Below, piece after piece: positions 28,913-38,167 of a stretch of 64,000 nucleotides of DNA (positions within the stretch are counted from its first letter, which is position 1; the number at the start of each line of letters is the position of its first letter). Both the position numbers and the translations under genes were made by a program. The notes under the pieces are model-generated. The model was not told where the DNA came from. It ran no database searches and saw only the letters and a program-made list of their open reading frames with translations. The stretch spans positions 57,654 to 121,653 of the forward strand of contig UCLB01000008.1 in the NCBI GenBank assembly GCA_900473205.1, written 5' to 3'. The DNA comes from Hyphomicrobiales bacterium. Its GTDB lineage: Bacteria > Pseudomonadota > Alphaproteobacteria > Rhizobiales > Rhizobiaceae.

Positions 28913-29066
28913 TGCTTCGCCGAACTGAAAAAGACGCCGCTGTTTCGTAAAATGCGCTTAAAATACTGTTTTTACGTCATAAAATAATAATATAGTTGTC
29001 ATCAAAGATTGAGTTTTTCTTAACGTTTGATGGCGATTTGTTGGGGTCCAACAATAGGGATCTCAT

Positions 29067-31184
29067 ATGTCTTCAGTTCTTCCCGGTGCGTTGCGGATTT
29101 CCCATCGCGTCTTTCTCCTCGCCCTCGTTGCCCTCATGGGGCTGGCCGTGGTCGTCGGCACGTTTCTTTTTCAGCGCCATCTGGAGGCTGGCTACAAGGC
29201 ATCCGCGACGGCGGTTGCTGAGAGGCAGGCCGCCGTTTCCGCTCTTGCCACGGATTTGCAGCAGGCACAGCTTCACCAGAAGGATTTCCTTCTCGGCAAG
29301 CAGATGGGGGCTGTCGAGCACTTCGATGACGTGGTGGCAGATGCCGCATCACGGCTTGAGACGTTGCGTGCAAATGCCAGCGCAGAAACGGCGGCGAAGC
29401 TGGAGGGACTTGCGACTGCGCTTGAAGCTTACGCCCAGTCGGTAAAAACCCTTGTTGCCAAAAACACCGAGCTTGGTTTGGAAGCATCGACCGGGCTGGA
29501 GGGCGCCATGCGAGGAGCCGTCCATAGCATCGAAACTCTTGTTTCCGGTCTGGAAAACGCTGAAATCCGCGCAAGCATGCTGATGATGCGCAGGCATGAG
29601 AAGGATTTCATCCTGCGTCGGGATGCGTCTTATGTGGAGAAGCATCGCGGTGAAGTCGAAACCTTCAAGGTGCTTGTGAAGAAAGAGTTCCGGCCCGGTG
29701 CGGAGCGTCAGCGCATCATGGATGCGCTGGACGTCTATACAGCGTCCTTCCGGTTTTATGCCGAAGCGGCCATTCAGGAACAACAGTTGCGCAGCACCAC
29801 CGAGCAGGCTTATGAGGCCATGCAGCCGTTCGTTCAGGATGTTCTGTCCTATTACGACAGCGCTTTGACGCAAAATGCCACAGACAATGCTGCTGCGGAG
29901 CAATGGACCATCCGCATGGTCATCGGCTTCGTTGTGCTGACAGTTTTTAGCCTTGTTGTAAGTGTTTATCTGATTGGACGTTCAATCAGCCGCCCCGTTG
30001 CGGCCATGACTGGCGCGATGCGCAGTCTTGCCGACGGGGAGACGGCGTTGGCGGTGCCGGGGCTTTCTCGCCGGGACGAGTTCGGCGCAATGGCGCAGGC
30101 GCTCGAGATTTTCCGGCAGGCGGCAATCGCCAAGGACAAACTCGAGGCCGAGGCGACCGAGGCAAGAATCCGGTCTGAGGCTGAGCGTGAGCGCCTTCAG
30201 ACGCAGGCACAAGAGCAGGCCCGTGCGCTGATGATGGAGGCCACGGAAGGATTTGCGGCGGCGCTGAAGCGTCTGGCCAGCGGCGACCTGTCCTTCCAGT
30301 TGATCGCGCCTTTCTCGCCGGATTTCGAGGCGCTACGACATGATCTCAACCAGACGCTTCAACAGCTGAACGAAGCGATGGGCGGCATTGCCGAGTCGGG
30401 ATATACCATCGATGGCGGCGCGCGAGAGATTAGCCAGAGTACCGATGATCTGGCACGCCGGACGGAACAGCAGGCCGCGTCTCTGGAACAGACCGCAGCG
30501 GCGCTTGACGAACTGACCGCCAATGTCCGGCTTTCGGCAGAGCGTGCATCTCAGGCGCGCGATCTGGCAACCAAGGCCGGAAGCGATGCGGAACAGACGA
30601 CGGCTCTTCTGGATGACACCATCGCGGCAGTCGCACGCATCGAGCGGTCTTCCGAAAAGATAGGCAGCATCATTACCGTGATCGATGAAATTGCGTTCCA
30701 GACCAATCTTCTCGCGCTTAATGCCGGCGTCGAGGCTGCCCGTGCGGGCGAAGCCGGTCGCGGCTTTGCTGTCGTTGCGCAGGAGGTTCGCGAACTGGCC
30801 CAACGTTCGGCCAAGGCGGCGGGAGAAATCAAGGCCTTGATCAACGTGTCTGGAGCCGAAGTGAAGGAAGGCGGTCGTTTCGTGCGTGAAACCGGCAATG
30901 CCCTTTCCCGGATCGGCGGCTCGATGGTCAATATTCGCGAGCACGTCAACGCCATCGCCGCGGCGTCTCGGGAACAGGCGATTGGCCTGGGCGAAGTCAA
31001 CAGTGCCATCAACATTCTCGATCAGGCCACCCAGAGCAATGCCGCCATGGTGGAAGAGAACAATGCCGCCAGCGCCGTTCTATCGCGCGAAGTGGCACGG
31101 CTGTCCGAACTGCTGCAAATGTTTCGCCTCAACTCGCAGGCATCTGCCAGTGAAAACTATCACGACGCGCGACACGCAGCGTGA
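29067..31184 (+). CDS. Methyl-accepting chemotaxis protein with HBM-type sensor
   Basis: 705 residues. TM1 is at about 12-33 and the periplasmic domain at 35-280. TM2 is at about 283-305, followed by HAMP (RSISRPVAAMTGAMRSLADG) and then the long signalling coiled coil. The kinase-control tip reads EIAFQTNLLALNAGVEAARAGEAGRGFAVVAQEVRELA. The sensor contains two related motifs, HQKDFLLGKQ and RHEKDFILRR, as in helical bimodular (HBM) domains, some of which bind TCA-cycle acids. The C-terminus (YHDARHAA) has no CheB/CheR-tethering pentapeptide. It is an orphan receptor without che genes nearby, with its own terminator. Confidence 0.93.
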   Translation: MSSVLPGALRISHRVFLLALVALMGLAVVVGTFLFQRHLEAGYKASATAVAERQAAVSALATDLQQAQLHQKDFLLGKQMGAVEHFDDVVADAASRLETLRANASAETAAKLEGLATALEAYAQSVKTLVAKNTELGLEASTGLEGAMRGAVHSIETLVSGLENAEIRASMLMMRRHEKDFILRRDASYVEKHRGEVETFKVLVKKEFRPGAERQRIMDALDVYTASFRFYAEAAIQEQQLRSTTEQAYEAMQPFVQDVLSYYDSALTQNATDNAAAEQWTIRMVIGFVVLTVFSLVVSVYLIGRSISRPVAAMTGAMRSLADGETALAVPGLSRRDEFGAMAQALEIFRQAAIAKDKLEAEATEARIRSEAERERLQTQAQEQARALMMEATEGFAAALKRLASGDLSFQLIAPFSPDFEALRHDLNQTLQQLNEAMGGIAESGYTIDGGAREISQSTDDLARRTEQQAASLEQTAAALDELTANVRLSAERASQARDLATKAGSDAEQTTALLDDTIAAVARIERSSEKIGSIITVIDEIAFQTNLLALNAGVEAARAGEAGRGFAVVAQEVRELAQRSAKAAGEIKALINVSGAEVKEGGRFVRETGNALSRIGGSMVNIREHVNAIAAASREQAIGLGEVNSAINILDQATQSNAAMVEENNAASAVLSREVARLSELLQMFRLNSQASASENYHDARHAA

Positions 31185-31208
31185 GCTGTTGAGGGCAGAA
31201 CCCAATAA

Positions 31209-31243
31209 AAAGCCCCGGAGCATTGCTGCGCCGGGGCTTTTTT
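31209..31243 (+). terminator. Terminator after the chemoreceptor gene
   Basis: AAAGCCCCGG (31209-31218), a twelve-base loop, CCGGGGCTTTTTT. A ten-pair stem and T tract 24 nt after the stop; it may also serve the convergent gene ending at 31258. Confidence 0.88.
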
Positions 31244-31257
31244 AGATCAACAGAAGA

Positions 31258-32448
31258 CTATTCGTTTGCCGTGACCGTTACACCCAGAACCTGGGGAATG
31301 GTGTTCGGCGCGCCCATGGCCGCACCCATGATCATGGGGAAGGGGACGGGCTTTGCCGGTTCGGCAGAGATGGTGAAGTTCTTGGGGTCATCGATATAAG
31401 CGTTGACGGCTGCGGAGACTGCGTTTTGCAGTTCCGGCACGTTTAGCTGCGCCATCATCAACGGCACCATGCCTTTGATGGTCTGAGACAGCTGCTCGCC
31501 CGTCATGTTCTGTTCGCCAGCCGCATAATCGATGGCGCGCTTGGTGATGCTGGCATCTTCAAAGCTGATTTCCGCGCTGATGAAGCTCAGCTGCTGGACA
31601 AGACCGAGCATGGCCAGACCAGCAGCCTGATCCGCCTGTTCCTTGTTGGGGTTGGCGGCCTGTGCCTTGACGGCTTCTTGCATGGACTTGATGAAGTTCA
31701 GCGTATAGCCGGAGAAGCTGAAGGCCATGTTGAGGCGGCCGACATCTTTTAGGTCGATGGCATATTCATCAACCGTCAACGTGCCGGGCGCGAGTTCCCA
31801 GGAACCATTCATCGTCAGGTCGCCGGTCAGCGTCTGCACTTGCAGCTTGTCGATGGCGTCCTTGGTCTTTGGGTCGGTCACGCCGCTGAGATCGGCCTTG
31901 AAGCCATTGGCGTTGAGATCGAAGCTGACGGTGCCTTCGTCTTCGCTCTTGCTGATCGTCGTGGTGGTTTCCGCAACCGAGAAGCTTTCCTTCTCACCCA
32001 TCTTGACGGTGACAGGGCCGCTATGGGCCTCTTCGTAGAACAGCATCGAGTCCAGTTTGCCGGTGGTGGTATCGGCAGGGACGGTAACGCCGGTCATGTA
32101 GATGTCGCTGGCATCGATGGCGATACCTTCCTGCGCGAACTTGATGTTGTCGAAGCTCATCTTTTCGATGGTGTAGCCACCATTGTTTTCTTCGACGCCA
32201 TCCAGCGTGACGTTACCGACCGGGATTTTCTGCGAAGGATCGGCTGCTGTGCCAAAGGTCACACCGCTCAGCGTGACCGTGCTGCCATCGACCGCAATCG
32301 ATTTTGCTTCGACAGCCGCGCCCTGCACGCTGTAGGCCGCATTGATCTTCTTCAGCACATCTGCGCCGTCGAGTGCGAAGGCCGGTGATGCAAATGCAAA
32401 CGCCGCGGCGCTGGCAAACAGAAACTGCCGGGTGGATTGAAGTCTCAT
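31258..32448 (-). CDS. Secreted protein of unknown function
   Basis: 396 residues from the ATG at 32448 with GGGAAGAG upstream. A signal peptide is clear (FLFASAAAFAFASPAFA). The mature protein is rich in beta-prone, Asp/Thr/Val-rich stretches such as KSIAVDGSTVTLSGVTFG and GNVTLDGVEENNGGYTIEKMSFDNIKF. This resembles repeated beta-strands of a periplasmic lipid- or membrane-facing protein; I do not recognise the family. It has no cysteine in the mature part and no lipobox. Divergent from parC, with a palindrome between them. Confidence 0.8.
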   Translation of the reverse strand: MRLQSTRQFLFASAAAFAFASPAFALDGADVLKKINAAYSVQGAAVEAKSIAVDGSTVTLSGVTFGTAADPSQKIPVGNVTLDGVEENNGGYTIEKMSFDNIKFAQEGIAIDASDIYMTGVTVPADTTTGKLDSMLFYEEAHSGPVTVKMGEKESFSVAETTTTISKSEDEGTVSFDLNANGFKADLSGVTDPKTKDAIDKLQVQTLTGDLTMNGSWELAPGTLTVDEYAIDLKDVGRLNMAFSFSGYTLNFIKSMQEAVKAQAANPNKEQADQAAGLAMLGLVQQLSFISAEISFEDASITKRAIDYAAGEQNMTGEQLSQTIKGMVPLMMAQLNVPELQNAVSAAVNAYIDDPKNFTISAEPAKPVPFPMIMGAAMGAPNTIPQVLGVTVTANE

Positions 32449-32534
32449 TCTGTCTCTTCCCTCGTAGGTATGAAAAACTGGCGATCGACAACTGGATTTG
32501 TGCATTTATATCCGGGGCATAGCACCCGTATATT

Positions 32535-32558
32535 CCATTCGTAGTTTGTAACGAATGG
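32535..32558. promoter_or_regulatory. Perfect inverted repeat between secreted protein gene and parC
   Basis: CCATTCGT-AGTTTGTA-ACGAATGG: eight-base arms, eight-base centre. It lies 87 bp upstream of the secreted protein start and 116 bp upstream of parC. The layout suits binding of a dimeric regulator; no regulator gene is adjacent. Confidence 0.5.
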
Positions 32559-32673
32559 CTGAATTGCGGCATAAAAACAAGATTAACGAAAAATATACGT
32601 TTGGCCACCGTCATCCACAGCGGAAAAGTCCTGATTCCTTGCTGGAAATCGGCATTTCCGCTAGTCAAGCAGC

Positions 32674-34953
32674 ATGGGAAAAAATCTTCTTCCTCCGTCC
32701 GGCGGAGACGACGACAACGTATTGCCGATTGACCTCAAGGCCGCGCTTGAAGAGCGCTATCTGGCCTATGCGCTATCGACAATCATGCACCGTGCGCTGC
32801 CGGATGTGCGCGACGGCTTGAAGCCCGTGCATCGCCGCATCATTCACGCCATGAGCGAGATGGGCATTCGCCCCAACTCGGCCTTCAAGAAATGTGCGCG
32901 TATCGTCGGTGACGTCATCGGTAAATTCCACCCGCATGGTGACCAGTCGGTCTATGATGCGCTGGTGCGTCTGGCGCAGGATTTCTCGCAGCGTTACCCC
33001 ATCGTGGACGGCCAGGGCAACTTCGGCAACATCGATGGCGATGGCGCCGCCGCCTATCGTTACACCGAAGCGCGCATGACCGAAGTGGCGGCCCTGCTTC
33101 TGGAAGGCATAGAGCAGGACGCCGTCGATTTCCGCCCAACCTATAACGAGGAAGACGAAGAGCCGGTCGTCATGCCCGGCGCGTTTCCTAACCTTCTGGC
33201 CAACGGCACCTCCGGCATCGCCGTGGGCATGGCCACCAGCATTCCGCCGCACAATGCCCATGAGCTGTGCGATGCGGCGCTGCGGCTGATCAAGAATCCC
33301 GACGCGACCGTCGAGGATCTGATGTTCGATCCGGCGCATCCCGAGCGGGGCGGCATCGAAGGACCGGACCTTCCCACCGGCGGTATCATCACCGAAAGCC
33401 GCGAAAGCATGCTGGAGGCCTATCGCACCGGCCGCGGCGGCTTCCGCGTGCGGGCAAAGTGGATTGTCGAAGACCTCGGCCGTGGCGGTTACCAGGTCGT
33501 CATCACCGAAATTCCCTATCAGGTGCAGAAATCCCGCCTGATCGAAAAGATCGCCGAGCTGCTTCTGGCGCGCAAACTGCCGCTGCTGGAAGATGTGCGC
33601 GATGAATCCGCCGAAGACGTTCGCGTGGTTCTGGTGCCGAAGAACCGCACCGTCGATGCCACGCTGCTGATGGAATCGCTGTTCCGCCTGTCGGACCTCG
33701 AAAGCCGCATTCCGCTCAACATGAACGTTCTGTCCATGGGCCGTATTCCCAAGGTCATGGCGCTGAACGAAGTGTTGAAGGAATGGCTGGACCACCGCCG
33801 CGACGTGCTGGTGCGCCGCTCGCGCTTCCGCCTTGCTGCTATCGACAGACGCCTGGAAATTCTGGGCGGCTTGCTGGTTGCCTATCTCAATATCGATGAG
33901 GTCATTCGCATCATCCGTGAAGAGGATGAGCCCAAGCCTGTGATGATGGAGAAGTGGGGGCTGACCGATATTCAGGTCGAGGCCATTCTCAACATGCGTC
34001 TGCGCGCCTTGCGCAAGCTGGAAGAAATCGAAATCCGCACGGAGTTCGATGGCCTAAGCAGCGAGAAGGCGGAAATAGAATCGCTTCTGGCCTCCAACGA
34101 CAAGCAGTGGCAGACCATTGCCTGGGAAATCGGCGAGACGAAGAAGAAATACGCCAAGGCCACCAAGCTGGGCGAGCGCCGCACGCAATTTGCCGATGCG
34201 CCGACCGCCGATATGGATGCCATTCAGCAGGCGATGATCGAAAAAGAACCGGTTACCATCGTCATCTCGCAAAAGGGCTGGATCAGGGCGCTGAAGGGTC
34301 ACATGACCGATACGTCGGCGCTGACCTTTAAGGAAGGGGATGGCCCCAAGCTTGCCTTCCCGGCCCAGACCACGGACAAGCTGCTGCTGGTAACGACAGG
34401 CGGCAAGGCCTACACGCTGGGTGCAGACAAGCTGCCGGGCGGACGCGGCCATGGCGAACCAGTGCGTATCATGGTGGATATGGAGAACGATCAGGACATC
34501 CTGACCGCCTTTGTGCATGACGCATCGCGCAAGCTGCTGCTCGTCTCGACAGCCGGCAACGGCTTCGTTGTGGCGGAAACGGAAATGGTCGCCAATACCC
34601 GCAAGGGCAAGCAGATCATGAACGTCTCCATGCCGGATGAAATGAAGCTGGTCGTGCCTGTCAGCGGCGACCACATCGCCGTGGTTGGCGAAAACCGCAA
34701 GATGCTGACCTTCCCAATGGCGCAGGTGCCGGAAATGTCACGCGGCAAGGGCGTGCGCCTGCAACGCTACAAGGACGGCGGCATTTCGGATGTGAAATGC
34801 TTTGCACTGGCAACCGGCCTGACATGGGAAGACAGCGCCGGTCGCTCCTTCTCCAAGGTGGGTGACGAGCTGCTGGAATGGATGGCCGACCGCGCCACCG
34901 CAGGCCGCACCGTGCCGAAGGGTTTTCCGCGTAGCGGCAAGTTCGGAGGGTAA
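32674..34953 (+). CDS. parC: DNA topoisomerase IV subunit A
   Basis: 759 residues. [20 protein letters not shown] near residue 45 and the quinolone-pocket region [20 protein letters not shown] are standard. The catalytic tyrosine is near residue 130 in [29 protein letters not shown] distinguishes the topo IV/gyrase family, and the C-terminal part from about residue 500 is a reduced beta-pinwheel. Topo IV decatenates daughter chromosomes. It begins [21 protein letters not shown] with only a weak Shine-Dalgarno. Confidence 0.96.
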   Translation: MGKNLLPPSGGDDDNVLPIDLKAALEERYLAYALSTIMHRALPDVRDGLKPVHRRIIHAMSEMGIRPNSAFKKCARIVGDVIGKFHPHGDQSVYDALVRLAQDFSQRYPIVDGQGNFGNIDGDGAAAYRYTEARMTEVAALLLEGIEQDAVDFRPTYNEEDEEPVVMPGAFPNLLANGTSGIAVGMATSIPPHNAHELCDAALRLIKNPDATVEDLMFDPAHPERGGIEGPDLPTGGIITESRESMLEAYRTGRGGFRVRAKWIVEDLGRGGYQVVITEIPYQVQKSRLIEKIAELLLARKLPLLEDVRDESAEDVRVVLVPKNRTVDATLLMESLFRLSDLESRIPLNMNVLSMGRIPKVMALNEVLKEWLDHRRDVLVRRSRFRLAAIDRRLEILGGLLVAYLNIDEVIRIIREEDEPKPVMMEKWGLTDIQVEAILNMRLRALRKLEEIEIRTEFDGLSSEKAEIESLLASNDKQWQTIAWEIGETKKKYAKATKLGERRTQFADAPTADMDAIQQAMIEKEPVTIVISQKGWIRALKGHMTDTSALTFKEGDGPKLAFPAQTTDKLLLVTTGGKAYTLGADKLPGGRGHGEPVRIMVDMENDQDILTAFVHDASRKLLLVSTAGNGFVVAETEMVANTRKGKQIMNVSMPDEMKLVVPVSGDHIAVVGENRKMLTFPMAQVPEMSRGKGVRLQRYKDGGISDVKCFALATGLTWEDSAGRSFSKVGDELLEWMADRATAGRTVPKGFPRSGKFGG

Positions 34954-35001
34954 ACGTGCATAGGCGAGGGCGGAGGGCTTCGAAACTCTCTCCTTCGTCA
35001 T

Positions 35002-35020
35002 CCTCGGCATCATGCCGAGG
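35002..35020. repeat. Intergenic palindromic element
   Basis: CCTCGGCAT-C-ATGCCGAGG, a nineteen-base near-perfect palindrome with nine-base arms, flanked by CGTCAT and GTCTGA. It resembles the short dispersed palindromes common between genes in Rhizobiales. It lies 50 nt after parC and has no T tract, so a terminator is unlikely. Confidence 0.55.
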
Positions 35021-35093
35021 GTCTGACCACATCATTCCCAGGCACAACGTGGCAACTATCCTCCATAGGCTCTGCGCTGCCACAAAGGCTCAA

Positions 35094-35139
35094 ACAAAAA
35101 GCCCACCGACGATTGGACGAACCAACTGTCGGTGGGCTT
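35094..35139 (-). terminator. Terminator of the PRC-barrel gene
   Basis: Read on the minus strand: AAGCCCACCGAC (35139-35128), a 17-base loop, GTCGGTGGGCTT and then TTTTTG. A twelve-pair perfect stem 37 nt beyond the stop of the PRC-barrel gene. Confidence 0.88.
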
Positions 35140-35175
35140 GAAGACTGGCGGACATTAACCGCCTATCTGGATGAA

Positions 35176-35643
35176 TCAATCGTCCAGCTTGTCATAGTCC
35201 AGCTTCGGAGCGTTCGTAAGCGCGTCCTTCGTTGTGTCTACATAGGCCTTCCATGTGCCGTTATCATTGTTGATGGCAACGGAAGCAGGGTCGAGAACAA
35301 CATAGCTCTTATCGATGCCCAGGAAGCCGCCAACGCTGGCAACCAGACCGATCACCGACTTGCCATCGCCAATCACAACATCTTCGATTTCACCGATATT
35401 TTCGTTCTGCGCGTTGTAGATATCGAGACCCTCAAGCTGCGACGCAGTGAGGTCTGTCTTCTGCACGTTGACGAACTTCAAAGGACCATTTGCCTTGGTG
35501 CCCATGGTGATGCCCGGACCCGACAATGTAGCATCCGCGCCAGAAGCCGCAGGGGCGGCTGGAGCCGGTGTCGACGTCTGCGCATAAACAGCGGAGGCGG
35601 ACAGAACTGCGGCGGCAGCGAGTGCGAAAACCTTGTTTTTCAT
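35176..35643 (-). CDS. Periplasmic PRC-barrel domain protein
   Basis: 155 residues with a signal peptide (VFALAAAAVLSASAVYA), an Ala/Pro-rich spacer and a PRC-barrel from about residue 60 (LEGLDIYNAQNENIGEIEDVVIGDGKSVIG). Such single-domain exported PRC-barrel proteins are frequent in Rhizobiales and often stress-induced; molecular role unknown. A strong AAGGGAAGAA precedes the ATG. An EcfG-type promoter lies 44 nt upstream and a terminator downstream, so it is a single-gene unit. Confidence 0.9.
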   Translation of the reverse strand: MKNKVFALAAAAVLSASAVYAQTSTPAPAAPAASGADATLSGPGITMGTKANGPLKFVNVQKTDLTASQLEGLDIYNAQNENIGEIEDVVIGDGKSVIGLVASVGGFLGIDKSYVVLDPASVAINNDNGTWKAYVDTTKDALTNAPKLDYDKLDD

Positions 35644-35687
35644 AATGTTTCTTCCCTTTCAGTATCGGACACGGTGTCCGGGGGAAG

Positions 35688-35712
35688 AACGGGCTGGGGT
35701 GGGTTTGGTTCC
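35688..35712 (-). promoter_or_regulatory. Candidate EcfG promoter of the PRC-barrel gene
   Basis: On the minus strand GGAAC (35712-35708), 16 bases, CGTT (35691-35688). Exact match to the alphaproteobacterial general stress sigma consensus, 44 nt before the ATG. The short leader and family of the gene make this the better supported of the two such sites in the window. Confidence 0.65.
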
Positions 35713-35846
35713 AATTTCCCGGCGACACACGCTAGTCAATAATGGTTGTATTAGACAACAAAAAATCGTTCATTAATAGTATTTTGCGATCTTGACGTGT
35801 GTGGAAATATTCGCCAGTTTCACTGAAATGGGGGATGGGGTTTAAG

Positions 35847-36899
35847 ATGAGCAGTATTGATGAAAGCCTTCGCAGTATTGCGGAGCGTGTAAAATCTCAT
35901 TCAAGCACCATGGCAACGGAAGAGGCAGTTAAGACTGCTGTCGTCCTGCCATTTTTACGTGCTTTAGGCTATGATGTGTTTGATCCTTCGGAGGTAGTCC
36001 CAGAGTTCACGGCGGATGCGGTGGGCAAAAAAGGGGAGAAGGTGGATTATGCAATCAAGGTCGACGGAGATATTCGCATTCTCATCGAATGTAAGCCGAT
36101 ATCCGTTTCTCTAGAAAAGAAACACCTGGACCAGTTGTACCGATACTTCAGCGTTACGAATGCAAAATTTGCCATTTTGACAAACGGACGAACTTTTAAT
36201 TTTTACACTGACCTTGAAGCTACAAACAAATTAGATACGCGCCCGTTCTTCGTTTTTGACATCACAGATTTCAATGTTGGAATCTTGTCCGAGCTTAGAA
36301 AGTTCGAAAAGGGTGCATTTGACGTTTCGGCGATTTTAGCTACTGCCGAGCGTCTAAAATATACGTCTGGCGTAAAACAAGTCATTGCCAAATTAATCGA
36401 AGAACCATCGGAAGAATTTGTGCGCATAGTTTCATCGGGTGTTTACGAAGGTCGAATGACTGCGCAAGTCCGAGAAATGTTTACAGGTGTTGTGCGGACG
36501 GCTTTTCGTGAAGTCATTATGGATACGGTAAAAAACAGATTGTCCAGTGCTTTGGCTGATACTGAACAAGTCATTGAGAAAATTGATGAGCCAGCAGAAG
36601 ACGAGCCAGATGTCGTCACGACGGATGAAGAGCGTGAGGGTTACATGATCGTTAAGGCAATTGTGCGGGATACCATAAGTGCGAAGCGTGTCGTGATGCG
36701 TGATCAAAAATCCTACTGTGGCATCTTGATCGACAATAACAACAGGAAACCTCTCGCACGCCTCTGGTTCAATAGGTCTGTAAAATACATTGGATTGTTC
36801 GACGGTGAGTCCGAAGAAAGACTGATAGTTGATAGTCTCGATAAAATTTACGATTACGCAGATAGGCTTCGAGCGACAGCAAAGGTTTATGCTGAGTAA
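35847..36899 (+). CDS. Solitary HsdR-N-like PD-(D/E)xK nuclease protein
   Basis: 350 residues from the ATG at 35847 (GGATGGGG upstream). The N-terminal half matches type I restriction HsdR N-terminal domains: TEEAVKTAVVLPFLRALGYDVF, then VDYAIKVDGDIRILIECKP with Asp67, Glu81 and Lys83 as the PD-(D/E)xK catalytic set, then LYRYFSVTNAKFAILTNGRTF. There is no helicase motor, no HsdM or HsdS nearby and no methylase. The C-terminal 80 residues (from EEREGYMIVK) look like a separate small alpha/beta domain ending in a predicted helix. The gene is visibly AT-rich with codon use unlike its neighbours, which suggests horizontal acquisition. A defence role is an inference only. Confidence 0.85.
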   Translation: MSSIDESLRSIAERVKSHSSTMATEEAVKTAVVLPFLRALGYDVFDPSEVVPEFTADAVGKKGEKVDYAIKVDGDIRILIECKPISVSLEKKHLDQLYRYFSVTNAKFAILTNGRTFNFYTDLEATNKLDTRPFFVFDITDFNVGILSELRKFEKGAFDVSAILATAERLKYTSGVKQVIAKLIEEPSEEFVRIVSSGVYEGRMTAQVREMFTGVVRTAFREVIMDTVKNRLSSALADTEQVIEKIDEPAEDEPDVVTTDEEREGYMIVKAIVRDTISAKRVVMRDQKSYCGILIDNNNRKPLARLWFNRSVKYIGLFDGESEERLIVDSLDKIYDYADRLRATAKVYAE

Positions 36900-37008
36900 T
36901 TTTGTGTAATCAACGCGCACTAAAATCCCGATGTGATCTCTTTTGACCTCCCAAGTGAGTTTTCTCTTCCGAGCAAACTCCGAGTTGCTTTTGGAAACGA
37001 CTAGAAAT

Positions 37009-37989
37009 TCATTCGCTTTTAGCAGTCTTGGAAACCTCCACATCCCACTCCCCATCCACAAACTTCAGCGCATCAATTATCGACACCTTCCACACCGCCC
37101 AGACATGATCCCCATCCGTAATCCGCAGTTCGGATTTGCGGTTGTCGGCTTGCAGGGTTTCGTGGAGGGCGACAGCGCCGCGCCATAGGGAGAAGCCGTC
37201 GTCGTCGCCGACGGTGAGATACGTAGCGGGCAAATCCTGGGCTTCGGCGACGTGTTGGGCGACTGTCGTGAAGACGTTCTTTTCGTTGAACAGTCTGGCA
37301 TCGAAGGGTGTGCCGAAGGCGCCGGAGAAGTGGTCGCCGGTGGAGGGCAGGACGATGCCGCTGGTGACGGTGGTGCGGTCGAGGCGGTGGAAGAAGGCGC
37401 TGTCCTGAATGAGTTTCAGCTCGGCGGGCGTCTTGTCCAGATCGGAGGCGGGGACGTTCTGCCAGATTGCGCCGGAAAGGCTGGCGACGGCGGCATAGAG
37501 GTCCTCATGGGAATAGGCCAGATGCAGCGCGCCGAAGCCACCCATGGAGAGGCCGATGATGGCGCGGCCCGCACGATCCTTGCGGACGGGCATTGTGTTT
37601 TCCACCTGCCTGCGCAAATCCACCGTCAGCGCCGTCTCGTAATCACCGGGACCTCCCACCGCGCTCGAATCCACATACCAGCTGTTCTTCACGCCCGGCA
37701 TCACCACCACCAGCGGACGTATGGTGCCAGCAGCAATCATCGCGTCCAGTGTCTTTTCGATGTTGCCAAGGTCACGCCAACTGTTCTGATCGCCATCATG
37801 CCCGTGCAGCAGATATAAAACCGGCCAGCCGTTCTCTGGCGGATCGCCATCCGGGCGGTAGATGTTGACCGCCAGATCGGCATTCAGGGCATTGCTGTGA
37901 AACGTCGCATCCTTGAGAGAACCAGCGACACTGCCGCCAGCCGTCAAGACAAACAACAAGAGCGATGTTGCGATGATGTTTGCGCGCAT
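37009..37989 (-). CDS. Secreted alpha/beta-hydrolase, esterase D-like
   Basis: 326 residues with a signal peptide (ATSLLLFVLTAGGSVAG). WPVLYLLHGHDGDQNSW is the oxyanion-hole region, GLSMGGFGALH contains the nucleophile Ser, TVGDDDGFSLW the acid, and DGDHVWAVWK the catalytic His. It belongs to the esterase D/feruloyl esterase/mycolyl-transferase-like group of the alpha/beta-hydrolase fold; substrate unknown. AGGAAAC precedes the ATG. Convergent with the AT-rich nuclease gene. Confidence 0.9.
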   Translation of the reverse strand: MRANIIATSLLLFVLTAGGSVAGSLKDATFHSNALNADLAVNIYRPDGDPPENGWPVLYLLHGHDGDQNSWRDLGNIEKTLDAMIAAGTIRPLVVVMPGVKNSWYVDSSAVGGPGDYETALTVDLRRQVENTMPVRKDRAGRAIIGLSMGGFGALHLAYSHEDLYAAVASLSGAIWQNVPASDLDKTPAELKLIQDSAFFHRLDRTTVTSGIVLPSTGDHFSGAFGTPFDARLFNEKNVFTTVAQHVAEAQDLPATYLTVGDDDGFSLWRGAVALHETLQADNRKSELRITDGDHVWAVWKVSIIDALKFVDGEWDVEVSKTAKSE

Positions 37990-38167
37990 TGTTTCCTGGC
38001 TCCCTCTGCCGGTTGCAATGTTTCGACAACGCGCGTTTTCGCGTGAGGTTCCGAGCGTAGGGGTCGGATTTGCCGGGAGGCGTTACGCGTTAGTCAAAGG
38101 TCGAAGCTCGGTTTGCGCAGAGAGATGACGCCCCGCGGCAAACAAGCGATCAACCAGAGCGCTGGTG

